Shown here piece after piece: positions 26,850-34,337 of a stretch of DNA of 64,000 bases. The notes under the pieces are model-generated. The model searched no databases. It was not told where the DNA came from and was given only the letters and a program-made list of their open reading frames with translations. Position 1 is the first letter of the stretch. Each line of letters begins with the position of its first letter. Both the position numbers and the translations under genes were made by a program. Source of the DNA: JBGSTR01 sp963707135 (GTDB lineage Bacteria > Pseudomonadota > Gammaproteobacteria > Chromatiales > Chromatiaceae); NCBI GenBank assembly GCA_963707135.1, contig CAVPOY010000034.1:1-64000 (forward strand), read 5' to 3'.

Positions 26850-27742
26850 TCGTCAACGGGATCGAGATCGAGGACACGTTCGCCGAGGCCTTCGGGATGA
26901 CGGCGACCCGAATCCTGATCACGGCGTCGACCCCCCATTGGGCGCGGGTGGCCGGCACCACCATGACCGGCTTCGCGACCTCGGTGATCGGCTGCGGTGT
27001 CGAGGCCGGGATCGAGTCCGAGATCGACCCGGCGGATACGCCCGACGGGCGGCCCGGCGTCAGCGTGCTGCTGTTCGCCGTCTCGGGCGATGAGCTGGCG
27101 AAGCAGGTCGAGCGCCGGGTCGGTCAATGCGTGCTCACCTGCCCGACCACGGCGGTCTTCGCCGGCATGCAGGGTGAGAAGCCGGTGCCGCTGGGCAGGA
27201 ACCTGCGCTTCTTCGGCGACGGGCATCAGATCTCCAAGCAGATCGGCGGGCGGCGCTACTGGCGCGTGCCGGTGATGGACGGGGAGTTCCTCTGCGAGGA
27301 GCACACCGCGCGCACCGGAGCGGTCGGCGGCGGAAACTTTCTGGTGCTCGGGCTCGGCGCCGAAGCGGTATTGGCGGCCTGTGAGTCGGCGGTGGACGCG
27401 ATCCGGCGGCTGCCGAACGTGCTGCTGCCCTTCCCCGGCGGCATCGCACGCTCAGGCTCCAAGGTCGGCTCCAAGTACAAGGCCCTGATGGCCTCGACCA
27501 ACGACGCCTATTGCCCGACGCTGCGCGGGCAGGTGAGCTCCCGGCTCGACCCCGACATCGCGTCGGTGTTGGAGATCGTCATCAACGGCCTCTCGGAGGC
27601 GGACGTGGCCGAGGCCACGCGGGTCGGCATTCGGGCCGTCTGCGAGCTCGGCGCCGCGGCGGGCATCCGACGCATCTCCGCGGGCAACTACGGTGGCAAG
27701 CTCGGCAAGTTCCACTTCCATCTGCGGGAGCTGATGGCGTGA
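26846..27742 (+). CDS. fhcD: Formyl-methanofuran:H4MPT formyltransferase (complex subunit D)
   Basis: 298 aa subunit that moves the formyl group from formyl-H4MPT to the methanofuran-like cofactor. It follows Ftr along its whole length: IEIEDTFAEAFGMTATRILITA, IGCGVEAGIE, CVLTCPTTAVFAGM, GRNLRFFGDGHQISKQIGGRRYW, GGGNFLVLG, GSKVGSKYKALMASTNDAYCPTL and GNYGGKLGKFHFHL. The start is GTG at 26846, forming a GTGA overlap with fhcA; the stop forms another with fhcC. Confidence 0.95.
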   Translation: MIVNGIEIEDTFAEAFGMTATRILITASTPHWARVAGTTMTGFATSVIGCGVEAGIESEIDPADTPDGRPGVSVLLFAVSGDELAKQVERRVGQCVLTCPTTAVFAGMQGEKPVPLGRNLRFFGDGHQISKQIGGRRYWRVPVMDGEFLCEEHTARTGAVGGGNFLVLGLGAEAVLAACESAVDAIRRLPNVLLPFPGGIARSGSKVGSKYKALMASTNDAYCPTLRGQVSSRLDPDIASVLEIVINGLSEADVAEATRVGIRAVCELGAAAGIRRISAGNYGGKLGKFHFHLRELMA

Positions 27743-28553
27743 AACCGCTGACACTGCGGTTGCTCGATCGCCCGGTCCACCGGCTCGACATGTCCGCCTT
27801 CACCCCCGAGCGGCTCGCCGGCCGGGCGCCCGAGGAGATCGGCCAGATTCCCATCTGGCAGGGGAACCGACAGCGGCCCGCCGGGGAGCTGTTTCGGGTC
27901 ACGGGCCGCGACCCCGCGGACATCCGGATCGAGACCGACAGCGACCGACTCGACGGGATCGGCGCGGGCATGACGCGGGGCTCGATCACCGTCGAGGGGC
28001 GCGCCGGGGCCTACCTCGGGCGGGCGATGCAAGGCGGAGACCTGCGGGTCCTCGGCGATACGGGCATCTTTGCCGGCAGCGCCATGTCCGGCGGGTCGCT
28101 GCGCGTCGATCGGAGCTGCGGCGACTACCTGGGCGCGCCGATACCGGGCGAGCGGCACGGGATGCGCGGCGGACTGATCGAGGTCCGCGGCAACGCCGGC
28201 GATCGGGCCGGCGATCGGCTGCGCCGCGGCACCATCCTGATCGCGGGCAGCGCCGGGGATTACACGCGGCTCGCGGATGATCGCCGGCACCCTCGTCGCC
28301 CTCGGCGGCACGGGCGGACACACCGCGACTCGGGATGCACCGCGGCACCCTGCTTCTGCCGTCCGAGCCGGACCTGCCGCCCACCTTCAACGACAACGGC
28401 GTCCAGGACCTGGGCTTCCTCGCCGTCTTGAGCCGGGCCTTTCGCGACCTCGATCCGCCGTTTCGGGAGCTCGGGGAGCGCGGCACCCGGGTCCGCCGGT
28501 GGCTCGGGGACCTCGGCTACGGCGGCAGGGGCGAGGTCCTCGTCTGGGTGTGA
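27739..28553 (+). CDS. fhcC: Formyltransferase/hydrolase complex subunit C, two apparent frameshifts
   Basis: Glycine-rich beta-helix subunit related to the C subunit of formylmethanofuran dehydrogenase. Frame 1 reads LTLRLLDRPVHRLDMSAF and a series of G-x-x-G-x-x-M repeats (GIGAGMTRGSITVEGRAG, YLGRAMQGGDLRVLGDTG, GERHGMRGGLIEVRGNAGD). At 28255-28277 the match moves to frame 2 (MIAGTLVALGGTGGHT) and at 28315-28335 to frame 3 (MHRGTLLLPSEPDLPPTFND, ending LGYGGRGEVLVWV). The three parts together give a normal ~270 aa FhcC. GTG start overlaps fhcD. An intact complex is expected in a cell with this pathway, so assembly errors are suspected. Confidence 0.85.
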
Positions 28554-28644
28554 GCCATCCCCGTTCGGGACTTGGTAAGCGCGTCCCCAGGCCGCAGTAC
28601 TTGATCGAGTCCCAGCCCTCATCCATCCCCGGAGGCACCCGAGC

Positions 28645-29010
28645 ATGTCCGACGAAAGAGTCTACAGTGACGAAGAGATACGGCAGCGTCTGGAGACCGA
28701 GCTGCCCCACTGGTACTACGAGGACGGCTGGATCCGGCGCAAGTACAAGACCAGCGGTTGGAAGGGGACCCTGATGGTCATCAACGCGGTGGGACACCTG
28801 GCCGAGGCCGCCTGGCACCACCCGGACCTGACCGCCTCCTATGCCTTCGTCGTCGTCAAGCTGGTCACCCATTCGGCCAAGGGGATCACCGACAAGGACT
28901 TCGAGCTCGCCCGAAAGATCGAGGAGACCGTCGCCTGGCGCCCCGAGCCGGGCAGCGCTCTGGAGGGCACCCCGGACGACCCGCGCTTCAAGTACATCAA
29001 GTACGACTGA
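28645..29010 (+). CDS. Pterin-4a-carbinolamine dehydratase-like protein
   Basis: 121 aa. The PCD/DCoH core is clear: EEIRQRLETELPHWYYEDGWIRR at the N-terminus and INAVGHLAEAAWHHPDLTAS with the catalytic HHPD, then VKLVTHSAKGITDKDFELARKIE. The family dehydrates carbinolamine pterins; the H4MPT-cluster version is likely to act on an H4MPT-type pterin, perhaps as repair or in synthesis, since no aromatic amino acid hydroxylase is nearby. A GGAGG precedes the ATG. It sits 91 bases past fhcC and probably belongs to that operon. Confidence 0.85.
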   Translation: MSDERVYSDEEIRQRLETELPHWYYEDGWIRRKYKTSGWKGTLMVINAVGHLAEAAWHHPDLTASYAFVVVKLVTHSAKGITDKDFELARKIEETVAWRPEPGSALEGTPDDPRFKYIKYD

Positions 29011-29486
29011 GTCAGGCGCGGTGAGGTCTCCTCAGCCCGACCCTCGCCCGCGAGCGGGAGACGGAGCAAGAGGAGGCTCCGTGCCCGGAACATCGGTTCA
29101 CAATTGGCGAAGGAGCAGCCCGTCGTGAAAACCGCCAACGCGGGGAGGGGACGACGAGGGGCTCGACACCCGTCGTCGATCACCGTTGCAACGGCCGCAT
29201 CCGGGGTTCACAGTGTGCCAGCGGTGACACAGACCACTGCCCGCGGCGGCCGGCCCCGGCCTGTCGCCTGCCGATCGGTTCGTCCTCGACCTGCTCGCCA
29301 GCGTTGGCTCCGGGCTCGACGACCCCTATCCCCCGGTACAGCAAAGGGTTGTTGGCACGACCGTTGCCCTTATGATCGGGAGAGTGCGGATAGACGCACG
29401 AAAATGCTCGGGCTGCTCAGCTTGGACCGGCTGAGCCCGGAACACCCGACCTTAGACCGCAAACACCCCTATTGGAGGGCTGAACG
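29011..29486. other. Intergenic region before pqqA, with a REP-like palindrome
   Basis: Bases 29040-29065 read ccctcgcccgcgagcgggag, a degenerate copy of the palindrome repeated near 43.3 and 51.4 kb. The distal part holds the probable pqqA promoter. No gene is recognised. Confidence 0.45.
29349..29376 (+). promoter_or_regulatory. Candidate pqqA promoter
   Basis: TTGTTG (29349-29354), 16-base spacer, TATGAT (29371-29376; 5/6 match), about 110 bases upstream of pqqA. Confidence 0.4.
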
Positions 29487-29561
29487 ATGACCTGGATGAC
29501 ACCCGCTTTCGAGGACCTTCGCCTCGGCTTCGAGATCAATCTGTACATCAACAACCGGTAA
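29487..29561 (+). CDS. pqqA: PQQ precursor peptide PqqA
   Basis: 24-residue peptide MTWMTPAFEDLRLGFEIN followed by LYINNR. It carries the invariant glutamate (Glu16) and tyrosine (Tyr20) spaced E-x3-Y that PqqE cross-links to build the PQQ skeleton. GGAGGG lies seven bases before the ATG. It is followed by a strong terminator-like hairpin before pqqB, so the peptide mRNA should be more abundant than the enzyme mRNA, as in other pqq operons. Confidence 0.95.
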   Translation: MTWMTPAFEDLRLGFEINLYINNR

Positions 29562-29585
29562 ACCGTCGCCGGCTTGCAGATCCGC

Positions 29586-29619
29586 GAAGGCGCGGGGCAT
29601 CGGCCCCGCGCCTTCTTTT
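29586..29619 (+). terminator. Rho-independent terminator/attenuator after pqqA
   Basis: A 13-bp perfect stem (gaaggcgcggggc / gccccgcgccttc) with loop ATCG, followed by TTTT. It separates pqqA from pqqB. Confidence 0.8.
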
Positions 29620-29671
29620 GAACCTTCGCAATCGCCGGTGTCGGGCCGGTCACCTCAGGAACCGTCGCCGC

Positions 29672-30586
29672 ATGAGGATCCGCATCCTAGGTTCCGGAGC
29701 CGGCGGTGGCTTTCCGCAGTGGAACTGCAACTGCCCCAACTGCGCGGGCGTGCGCGGCGGCCGCATCAGGGCCACCCGCCGGACCCAGTCCTCCATCGCG
29801 ATCAGCACCGACGCGGAGCGCTGGCTGCTGTTCAACGCCTCGCCGGACATCCGGGCGCAGCTCGAGTCCTTCCCCGCCCTGCAGCCCGCCCGGGCCGTCC
29901 GCGACACGGCGATCCACGCGATCCTGCTGGTCGACGCCCAGATCGACCACACCACGGGGCTGCTGACGCTTCGCGAGCACACGGCGCCCTGGGACATCTA
30001 CTGCACGGCCGCGGTCCGCGAGGACCTGACGACCGGTTTCCCGATCTTCAACATCCTCTCGCACTTCCGCGGCGTTCGCTGGCACGAGATCGGCACCGAC
30101 GAGTCCAGCTTCCGGGTCCACGGGATCGAGGGACTGGAGCTTACGGCCGTGCCGTTACGCAGCGAGGCGCCACCTTACTCGCCCCACCGCCACAACACGG
30201 TGCCCGGCGACAATATCGGCGTGCGCGTGCTGGACCAGGCTACCGGCGGCTCACTGTTCTACGCACCCGGTCTGGGCCGAATCGACGACCATGTCCTGAG
30301 CTACCTGCGGGAGGCCGACTGCGTACTGGTGGACGGCACACTCTGGACCAACGACGAGATGATCCGGGGCGGGATCAGCGACAAGCGCGGCAGCGACATG
30401 GGTCACCTGGACCAGTCGGGCCGCGGCGGCATCGTCGAGCACCTGAGCGGGCTCGCCAGGCCGCGCAAGATCCTCATCCACATCAACAACACCAACCCGA
30501 TTCTGGACGAGGCGTCCGCCGAGCGCCGGGCCCTGGAGCGCTCCGGCATCGAGGTGGCCTACGACGGGATGGACATCGAGCTGTGA
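29672..30586 (+). CDS. pqqB: PQQ synthesis protein PqqB
   Basis: 304 aa metallo-beta-lactamase-fold protein needed in PQQ synthesis, reported to oxidise the cross-linked tyrosine. Visible: RIRILGSGAGGGFPQWNCNCPNCAGVR with its cysteine pair, SSIAISTDAERWLLFNASPDIRAQL, LVDAQIDHTTGLLTLRE, VPGDNIGVRVLD and RKILIHINNTNPILDE. ATG at 29672 chosen because the family begins M-[RK]-[IV]-x-[VI]-LGS. pqqC follows after 16 bases. Confidence 0.97.
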   Translation: MRIRILGSGAGGGFPQWNCNCPNCAGVRGGRIRATRRTQSSIAISTDAERWLLFNASPDIRAQLESFPALQPARAVRDTAIHAILLVDAQIDHTTGLLTLREHTAPWDIYCTAAVREDLTTGFPIFNILSHFRGVRWHEIGTDESSFRVHGIEGLELTAVPLRSEAPPYSPHRHNTVPGDNIGVRVLDQATGGSLFYAPGLGRIDDHVLSYLREADCVLVDGTLWTNDEMIRGGISDKRGSDMGHLDQSGRGGIVEHLSGLARPRKILIHINNTNPILDEASAERRALERSGIEVAYDGMDIEL

Positions 30587-30602
30587 GGGGCGCTGAGCAA
30601 CG

Positions 30603-31355
30603 ATGGGCATAGAGTCGGATTCCCCCTGGACTCGCGATGAGTTCGAGCAGCGGCTGCGCGACAAGGAGCGGTTCTACCATATTCATCATGAATTCAATGT
30701 CCTGATGAATTCCGGTCAGCTCGATCGGCCGGCCATCCAGGGGTGGGTCGCCAACCGCTTCTACTACCAGACCTCGATCCCGCTGAAGGACGCGGCCATA
30801 CTGGCCAACTGCCCGGACCGCGAGGTGCGCCGGCACTGGGTGCAGCGCATCGTCGATCATGACGGGACCCAGGGCGACGAGGGCGGCATAGAGGCCTGGC
30901 TGAAGCTCGGGGAGGCGGTGGGTCTGAGCCGCGAAGATCTCTGGTCGCACACCCACCTGCTGCCCGGGGTGCGGTTCGCCGTCGACGCCTATGTGAGCTT
31001 CGCCCGCCAACAGCCCTGGGAGGTGGCCGCGAGCTCGTCCCTGACCGAGCTGTTCGCCCCCGCGATCCATCAGTCGCGCCTGGACAACTGGCCCCGGCAC
31101 TACCCCTGGATCGACGAGCGCGGCTACGCCTATTTCCGCAAGCGACTGAGCGAGGCTCGCCGGGACGTCGAGCACGGCCTGGCGATCACGCTCGACTATT
31201 ACCGCACCCGGGCGCAACAAGAGCGCATGCTGCAGGTCCTACAGTTCAAGCTCGACGTGCTCTGGACCATGCTCGATTGTATGTGGATGGCCTATATCGC
31301 CAAGAAACCGCCCTATCACAATGTCCCTTTAGACGACGGCAGGTCCCAGCCATGA
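30603..31355 (+). CDS. pqqC: Pyrroloquinoline-quinone synthase PqqC
   Basis: 250 aa cofactor-less oxidase doing the final ring closure and eight-electron oxidation. All-helical sequence with family residues: RYH-type YHIHHEFNVLMNSGQL, WVANRFYYQTSIPLKDAAILANC, RIVDHDGTQGDEGGIEAWL, GVRFAVDAYVSFAR, SLTELFAPAIHQSRLDNWP. Length is typical. It overlaps pqqD by 4 bases (ATGA). Confidence 0.97.
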   Translation: MGIESDSPWTRDEFEQRLRDKERFYHIHHEFNVLMNSGQLDRPAIQGWVANRFYYQTSIPLKDAAILANCPDREVRRHWVQRIVDHDGTQGDEGGIEAWLKLGEAVGLSREDLWSHTHLLPGVRFAVDAYVSFARQQPWEVAASSSLTELFAPAIHQSRLDNWPRHYPWIDERGYAYFRKRLSEARRDVEHGLAITLDYYRTRAQQERMLQVLQFKLDVLWTMLDCMWMAYIAKKPPYHNVPLDDGRSQP

Positions 31356-31639
31356 GCGAGCCCTTGTCCGCGGCGGATTGTCCGGTGATCGCCCAGCAGT
31401 TCCGCTTTCAGTGGGAGGAGGCCCAGGGCTGCCATGTGCTGCTCTACCCGGAGGGCATGGTCAAGCTCAACCCGGCCGCCGGCGAGATCCTGAAGCGCTG
31501 TGACGGCAACCGATCGATCGACGAGATCGTCGCGGACCTGAGCGCCCAGTTCCCGGGCGCCGAGGGTCTGAGCGACGACGTCTACACCTTTCTGAAGACT
31601 GCCCATGACAACCAGTGGATCCGACGCAAGCCTGCCTAA
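31352..31639 (+). CDS. pqqD: PQQ peptide chaperone PqqD
   Basis: 95 aa RRE-fold protein that binds PqqA and presents it to PqqE. Seen: RFQWEEAQGCHVLLYPEGMVKLNPAAGEILKRCDG and IDEIVADLSAQFPG. Start at the ATGA overlap with pqqC. Its 3' end overlaps pqqE by 35 bases; in some bacteria the two are fused. Confidence 0.95.
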   Translation: MSEPLSAADCPVIAQQFRFQWEEAQGCHVLLYPEGMVKLNPAAGEILKRCDGNRSIDEIVADLSAQFPGAEGLSDDVYTFLKTAHDNQWIRRKPA

Positions 31640-32762
31640 GCCCCTGTGGCTGCTGGCGGAGCTGACCTACAAATGTCCCTTGCAGTGTCCCTACTGCTCG
31701 AACCCGCTCGACATCGCCCGCTACAAGGACGAGCTCTCGACGGACGAGTGGGTCCGGGTGTTCCGCGAGGCACGCGCCATGGGTGCGGTGCAGCTGGGCT
31801 TCTCCGGCGGCGAGGCCCTGGTGCGCCGGGATCTCGAGGAGCTGATCGCCGCGGCCCACGACCTGGGCTTCTACACCAACCTGCTCACGTCGGGCGTGGG
31901 TATGGACGAGCGTCGCATCCAGGCCTTCAAGGCCGCCGGGCTCGACCACATCCAGATCAGCTTCCAGGCCAGCAGCGAGGAGATCAACAACTTCATCGCC
32001 GGCAACAACTCCTTCCAGCACAAGCTCGCGATGGCCCGGCTGGTCAAGAAGTACGACTACCCGATGGTGCTCTGCTTCGTGCTGCACCGGCACAACCAGG
32101 ACCAGGTCGAGGAGATCCTGGAAATGGCCCTGTCGCTGGAGGCCGACTATGTGGAGCTGGCGACCACCCAGTACTACGGCTGGGCCCTGCTCAACCGCGA
32201 TCAGCTGCTGCCTACCCGGGAGCAGGTCGAGCACGCCGAGGCCGTCGCGCACCGCTATCAGGAGCGGCTCAAGGGTCGGATGCGGATCTACTATGTGGTG
32301 CCTGACTACTACGAGGAGCGGCCGAAGGCCTGCATGAAGGGCTGGGGATCCATCTTCCTGACCGTCGCGCCGGACGGCACGGCGCTCCCCTGCCACGCCG
32401 CGGGCACGCTCCCTGGGCTGACCTTCCCGAACGTCCGGGACCACAGCATCGAGTGGATCTGGAACGAGTCGCCGGACTTCAACAAGTTCCGCGGCTACGG
32501 CTGGATGAAGGAGCCGTGCCGGAGTTGCGACGAGCGCACCAAGGACTTCGGCGGCTGCCGCTGCCAGGCCTACATGCTGACCGGTGATGCCGCTAACGCC
32601 GACCCGGTCTGCAGCAAGTCGCCCCACCATGCCGACCTGCAGCAGCAGGTACGCCGGATCGTGGCCGAGCCTGCCGGCACCCCGGTCGCCGTGCCGCTGC
32701 AATTCCGCAATATGCGGACCTCGAAGCGGCTGAGCGCGGCAGGCGGCGAACGCGCCGACTAG
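31605..32762 (+). CDS. pqqE: Radical SAM enzyme PqqE
   Basis: 385 aa enzyme that forms the Glu-Tyr C-C bond in PqqA. The SAM-cluster motif is CPLQCPYC (Cys24, Cys28, Cys31), with GFSGGEALVRRDLEEL next. The C-terminal SPASM region has CMKGWGSIFLTVAPDGTALPCHAA, CRSCDERTKDFGGCRCQAYMLTGDA and a later Cys for auxiliary clusters. Last gene of the pqq operon; convergent with pip. Confidence 0.96.
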   Translation: MTTSGSDASLPKPLWLLAELTYKCPLQCPYCSNPLDIARYKDELSTDEWVRVFREARAMGAVQLGFSGGEALVRRDLEELIAAAHDLGFYTNLLTSGVGMDERRIQAFKAAGLDHIQISFQASSEEINNFIAGNNSFQHKLAMARLVKKYDYPMVLCFVLHRHNQDQVEEILEMALSLEADYVELATTQYYGWALLNRDQLLPTREQVEHAEAVAHRYQERLKGRMRIYYVVPDYYEERPKACMKGWGSIFLTVAPDGTALPCHAAGTLPGLTFPNVRDHSIEWIWNESPDFNKFRGYGWMKEPCRSCDERTKDFGGCRCQAYMLTGDAANADPVCSKSPHHADLQQQVRRIVAEPAGTPVAVPLQFRNMRTSKRLSAAGGERAD

Positions 32763-32811
32763 CCGGCCGGTACGTCCCGGGCGGTCCCGGTCCCGGGCTC
32801 GAACGAGTCGG

Positions 32812-33780
32812 TTAGATCAACAAATCCCGGAACCGATCGGTCTCGCCCACCAGGGCATCGGCCATCGCCGGCTCCGACGACAGGTGTCCCGCGGACGGCA
32901 CGACGATCAGTCGCGAGTCCGGGATTGCGCGATGCAGCGCCCAGGCCGACTCCATCGGACAGACGAGGTCGCGCCCGCCGTGCACGATGGAGACCGGCAC
33001 GGCAGGCAGTCGGGTCGCCTGCTCGAGGATCTGGTTGGCACCGATGAAGTAACGGTGGTGCGCGTAATGCGTGGCGATCCGCACCCGGGCCAGCAGCCGG
33101 TCGGGAACCGCTCCACCGCCACCTTCCGCCGCGGTCGGCCCCTGCTCCCCTGGCAGTGTCCAGGTCGCAACGCGGTCCTCCCAGGCAGACCAGGCGCGGG
33201 CGAATGCCAGCGCGTCGTCCCCCATGTCCGGGCCATGGACCCGGCGGTAATAGGCGGCGGCAAGGTCGCCACGCTCTGATTCCGGAATCATCCCGGAGAA
33301 CACCTGCCAATCCGCTGGAAACAGTCGGGCCACGCCGTCCGCGCCGAGGAACCAGTCCAGATCCCGCTCCCTCGCCAGGAAGACGCCGCGAAGCACCAGG
33401 CCGGATACGACCGTCGGGTGCACCTGGGCGTAGAGCAGCGCCAGGGTCGCGCCCCAGGAGCCGCCGAGGACCAGCCAGCGGTCGATTCCCAGCGCGCGCC
33501 GGATCCGTTCCAGGTCCCCGACAAGGTCCCCGGTGCGATTGGCGAGGGTGCATCCGCCGGGCTCCGAGCGCCCGCTTCCACGCTGGTCGAACAGCACGAT
33601 GCGGTAGAACGCCGGGTCGAGCAAACGGCGCAGATCATCCCTGCAGCCGGACCCGGGTCCCCCGTGCAGGAGGACGGCAGGAGCCCCACGCGGGTCGCCG
33701 CATTCCTCGACATGGAGGGTATGCGGCGCGGCGACCGCCAGCCGGCGCGTCGCGTAGGGCTGAATCGGTGGGTAGGGCAT
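32812..33780 (-). CDS. pip: Proline iminopeptidase (alpha/beta hydrolase)
   Basis: 322 aa S33-family peptidase releasing N-terminal proline. Motifs: LLHGGPGSGCRDDLRRLLDP (oxyanion HGGPG), LFDQRGSGRSEP, GGSWGATLAL with nucleophile Ser108, GRDLVCPMESAWAL and SAGHLSSEP with the catalytic histidine. Convergent to pqqE; it may only be a neighbour, although some pqq loci carry peptidases that process PqqA. A perfect inverted repeat lies 38 bases upstream of its start. Confidence 0.92.
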   Translation of the reverse strand: MPYPPIQPYATRRLAVAAPHTLHVEECGDPRGAPAVLLHGGPGSGCRDDLRRLLDPAFYRIVLFDQRGSGRSEPGGCTLANRTGDLVGDLERIRRALGIDRWLVLGGSWGATLALLYAQVHPTVVSGLVLRGVFLARERDLDWFLGADGVARLFPADWQVFSGMIPESERGDLAAAYYRRVHGPDMGDDALAFARAWSAWEDRVATWTLPGEQGPTAAEGGGGAVPDRLLARVRIATHYAHHRYFIGANQILEQATRLPAVPVSIVHGGRDLVCPMESAWALHRAIPDSRLIVVPSAGHLSSEPAMADALVGETDRFRDLLI

Positions 33781-34337
33781 CGTCGTCTACACCGGCGTGC
33801 TCGGCGCCCGCGAGTGAGTGTCACACCCGTGACACATGCCCTGAACGCCGGCAACACAATGGCTCATCCACACGGACTCGAATGCGCACCGCGGGGGATG
33901 CGGCCGGTTCACGACGGCCGCCAGGACTTTGCAAAAGCCGGACGACCCGAACGCGGTCGCATCGGATTCCTCACTCGCGAGCCGCCCGCGGCACGGTATC
34001 GGACCCGCCCCCCGATCCATTCGCGATCCACCCTCAAAATCACTCATCGCCACACGCGACCTCGTCGGGCAAGAAGCTTCGATGGGGCTCAAATACATCG
34101 ATCGCCTGGCATGGGTATTGCTAGCGACTTACATGTGCCGCGCCATCAGGCGGTCGATATACCGGTAAGCCGACCTCTCTCGGCATCGGACATGCCCCGT
34201 GCAAACCGATACAAAACTCAGAGGTTGTTCAGGAGTCGGCCGGTTATCGCGTCATTCGAGCGTAGCTCGGAAGCCGACGTTCTACCAATAGCTACAACGC
34301 CTTATCCCAGTATCTTCCCACAGAGGTCAATAGAACG
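33781..34337. other. Intergenic region upstream of pip and xoxF
   Basis: 557 bases with no gene. It must contain the divergent promoters of pip and xoxF and holds the palindrome at 33818-33835. I see no RNA gene or clear hexamers. An AGAGG lies 10 bases before the xoxF ATG. Confidence 0.5.
33818..33835. promoter_or_regulatory. Perfect inverted repeat, possible operator
   Basis: GTGTCAC-ACCC-GTGACAC: two 7-base half-sites with a 4-base spacer, typical of a dimeric regulator. It lies between pip and xoxF, about 500 bases before xoxF and 38 before pip. The regulator is unknown. Confidence 0.45.

Noticed and set aside
29104..29490. 128-codon plus-strand frame before pqqA
   Set aside because: No signal, domain or ribosome site, and it runs into pqqA in another frame.
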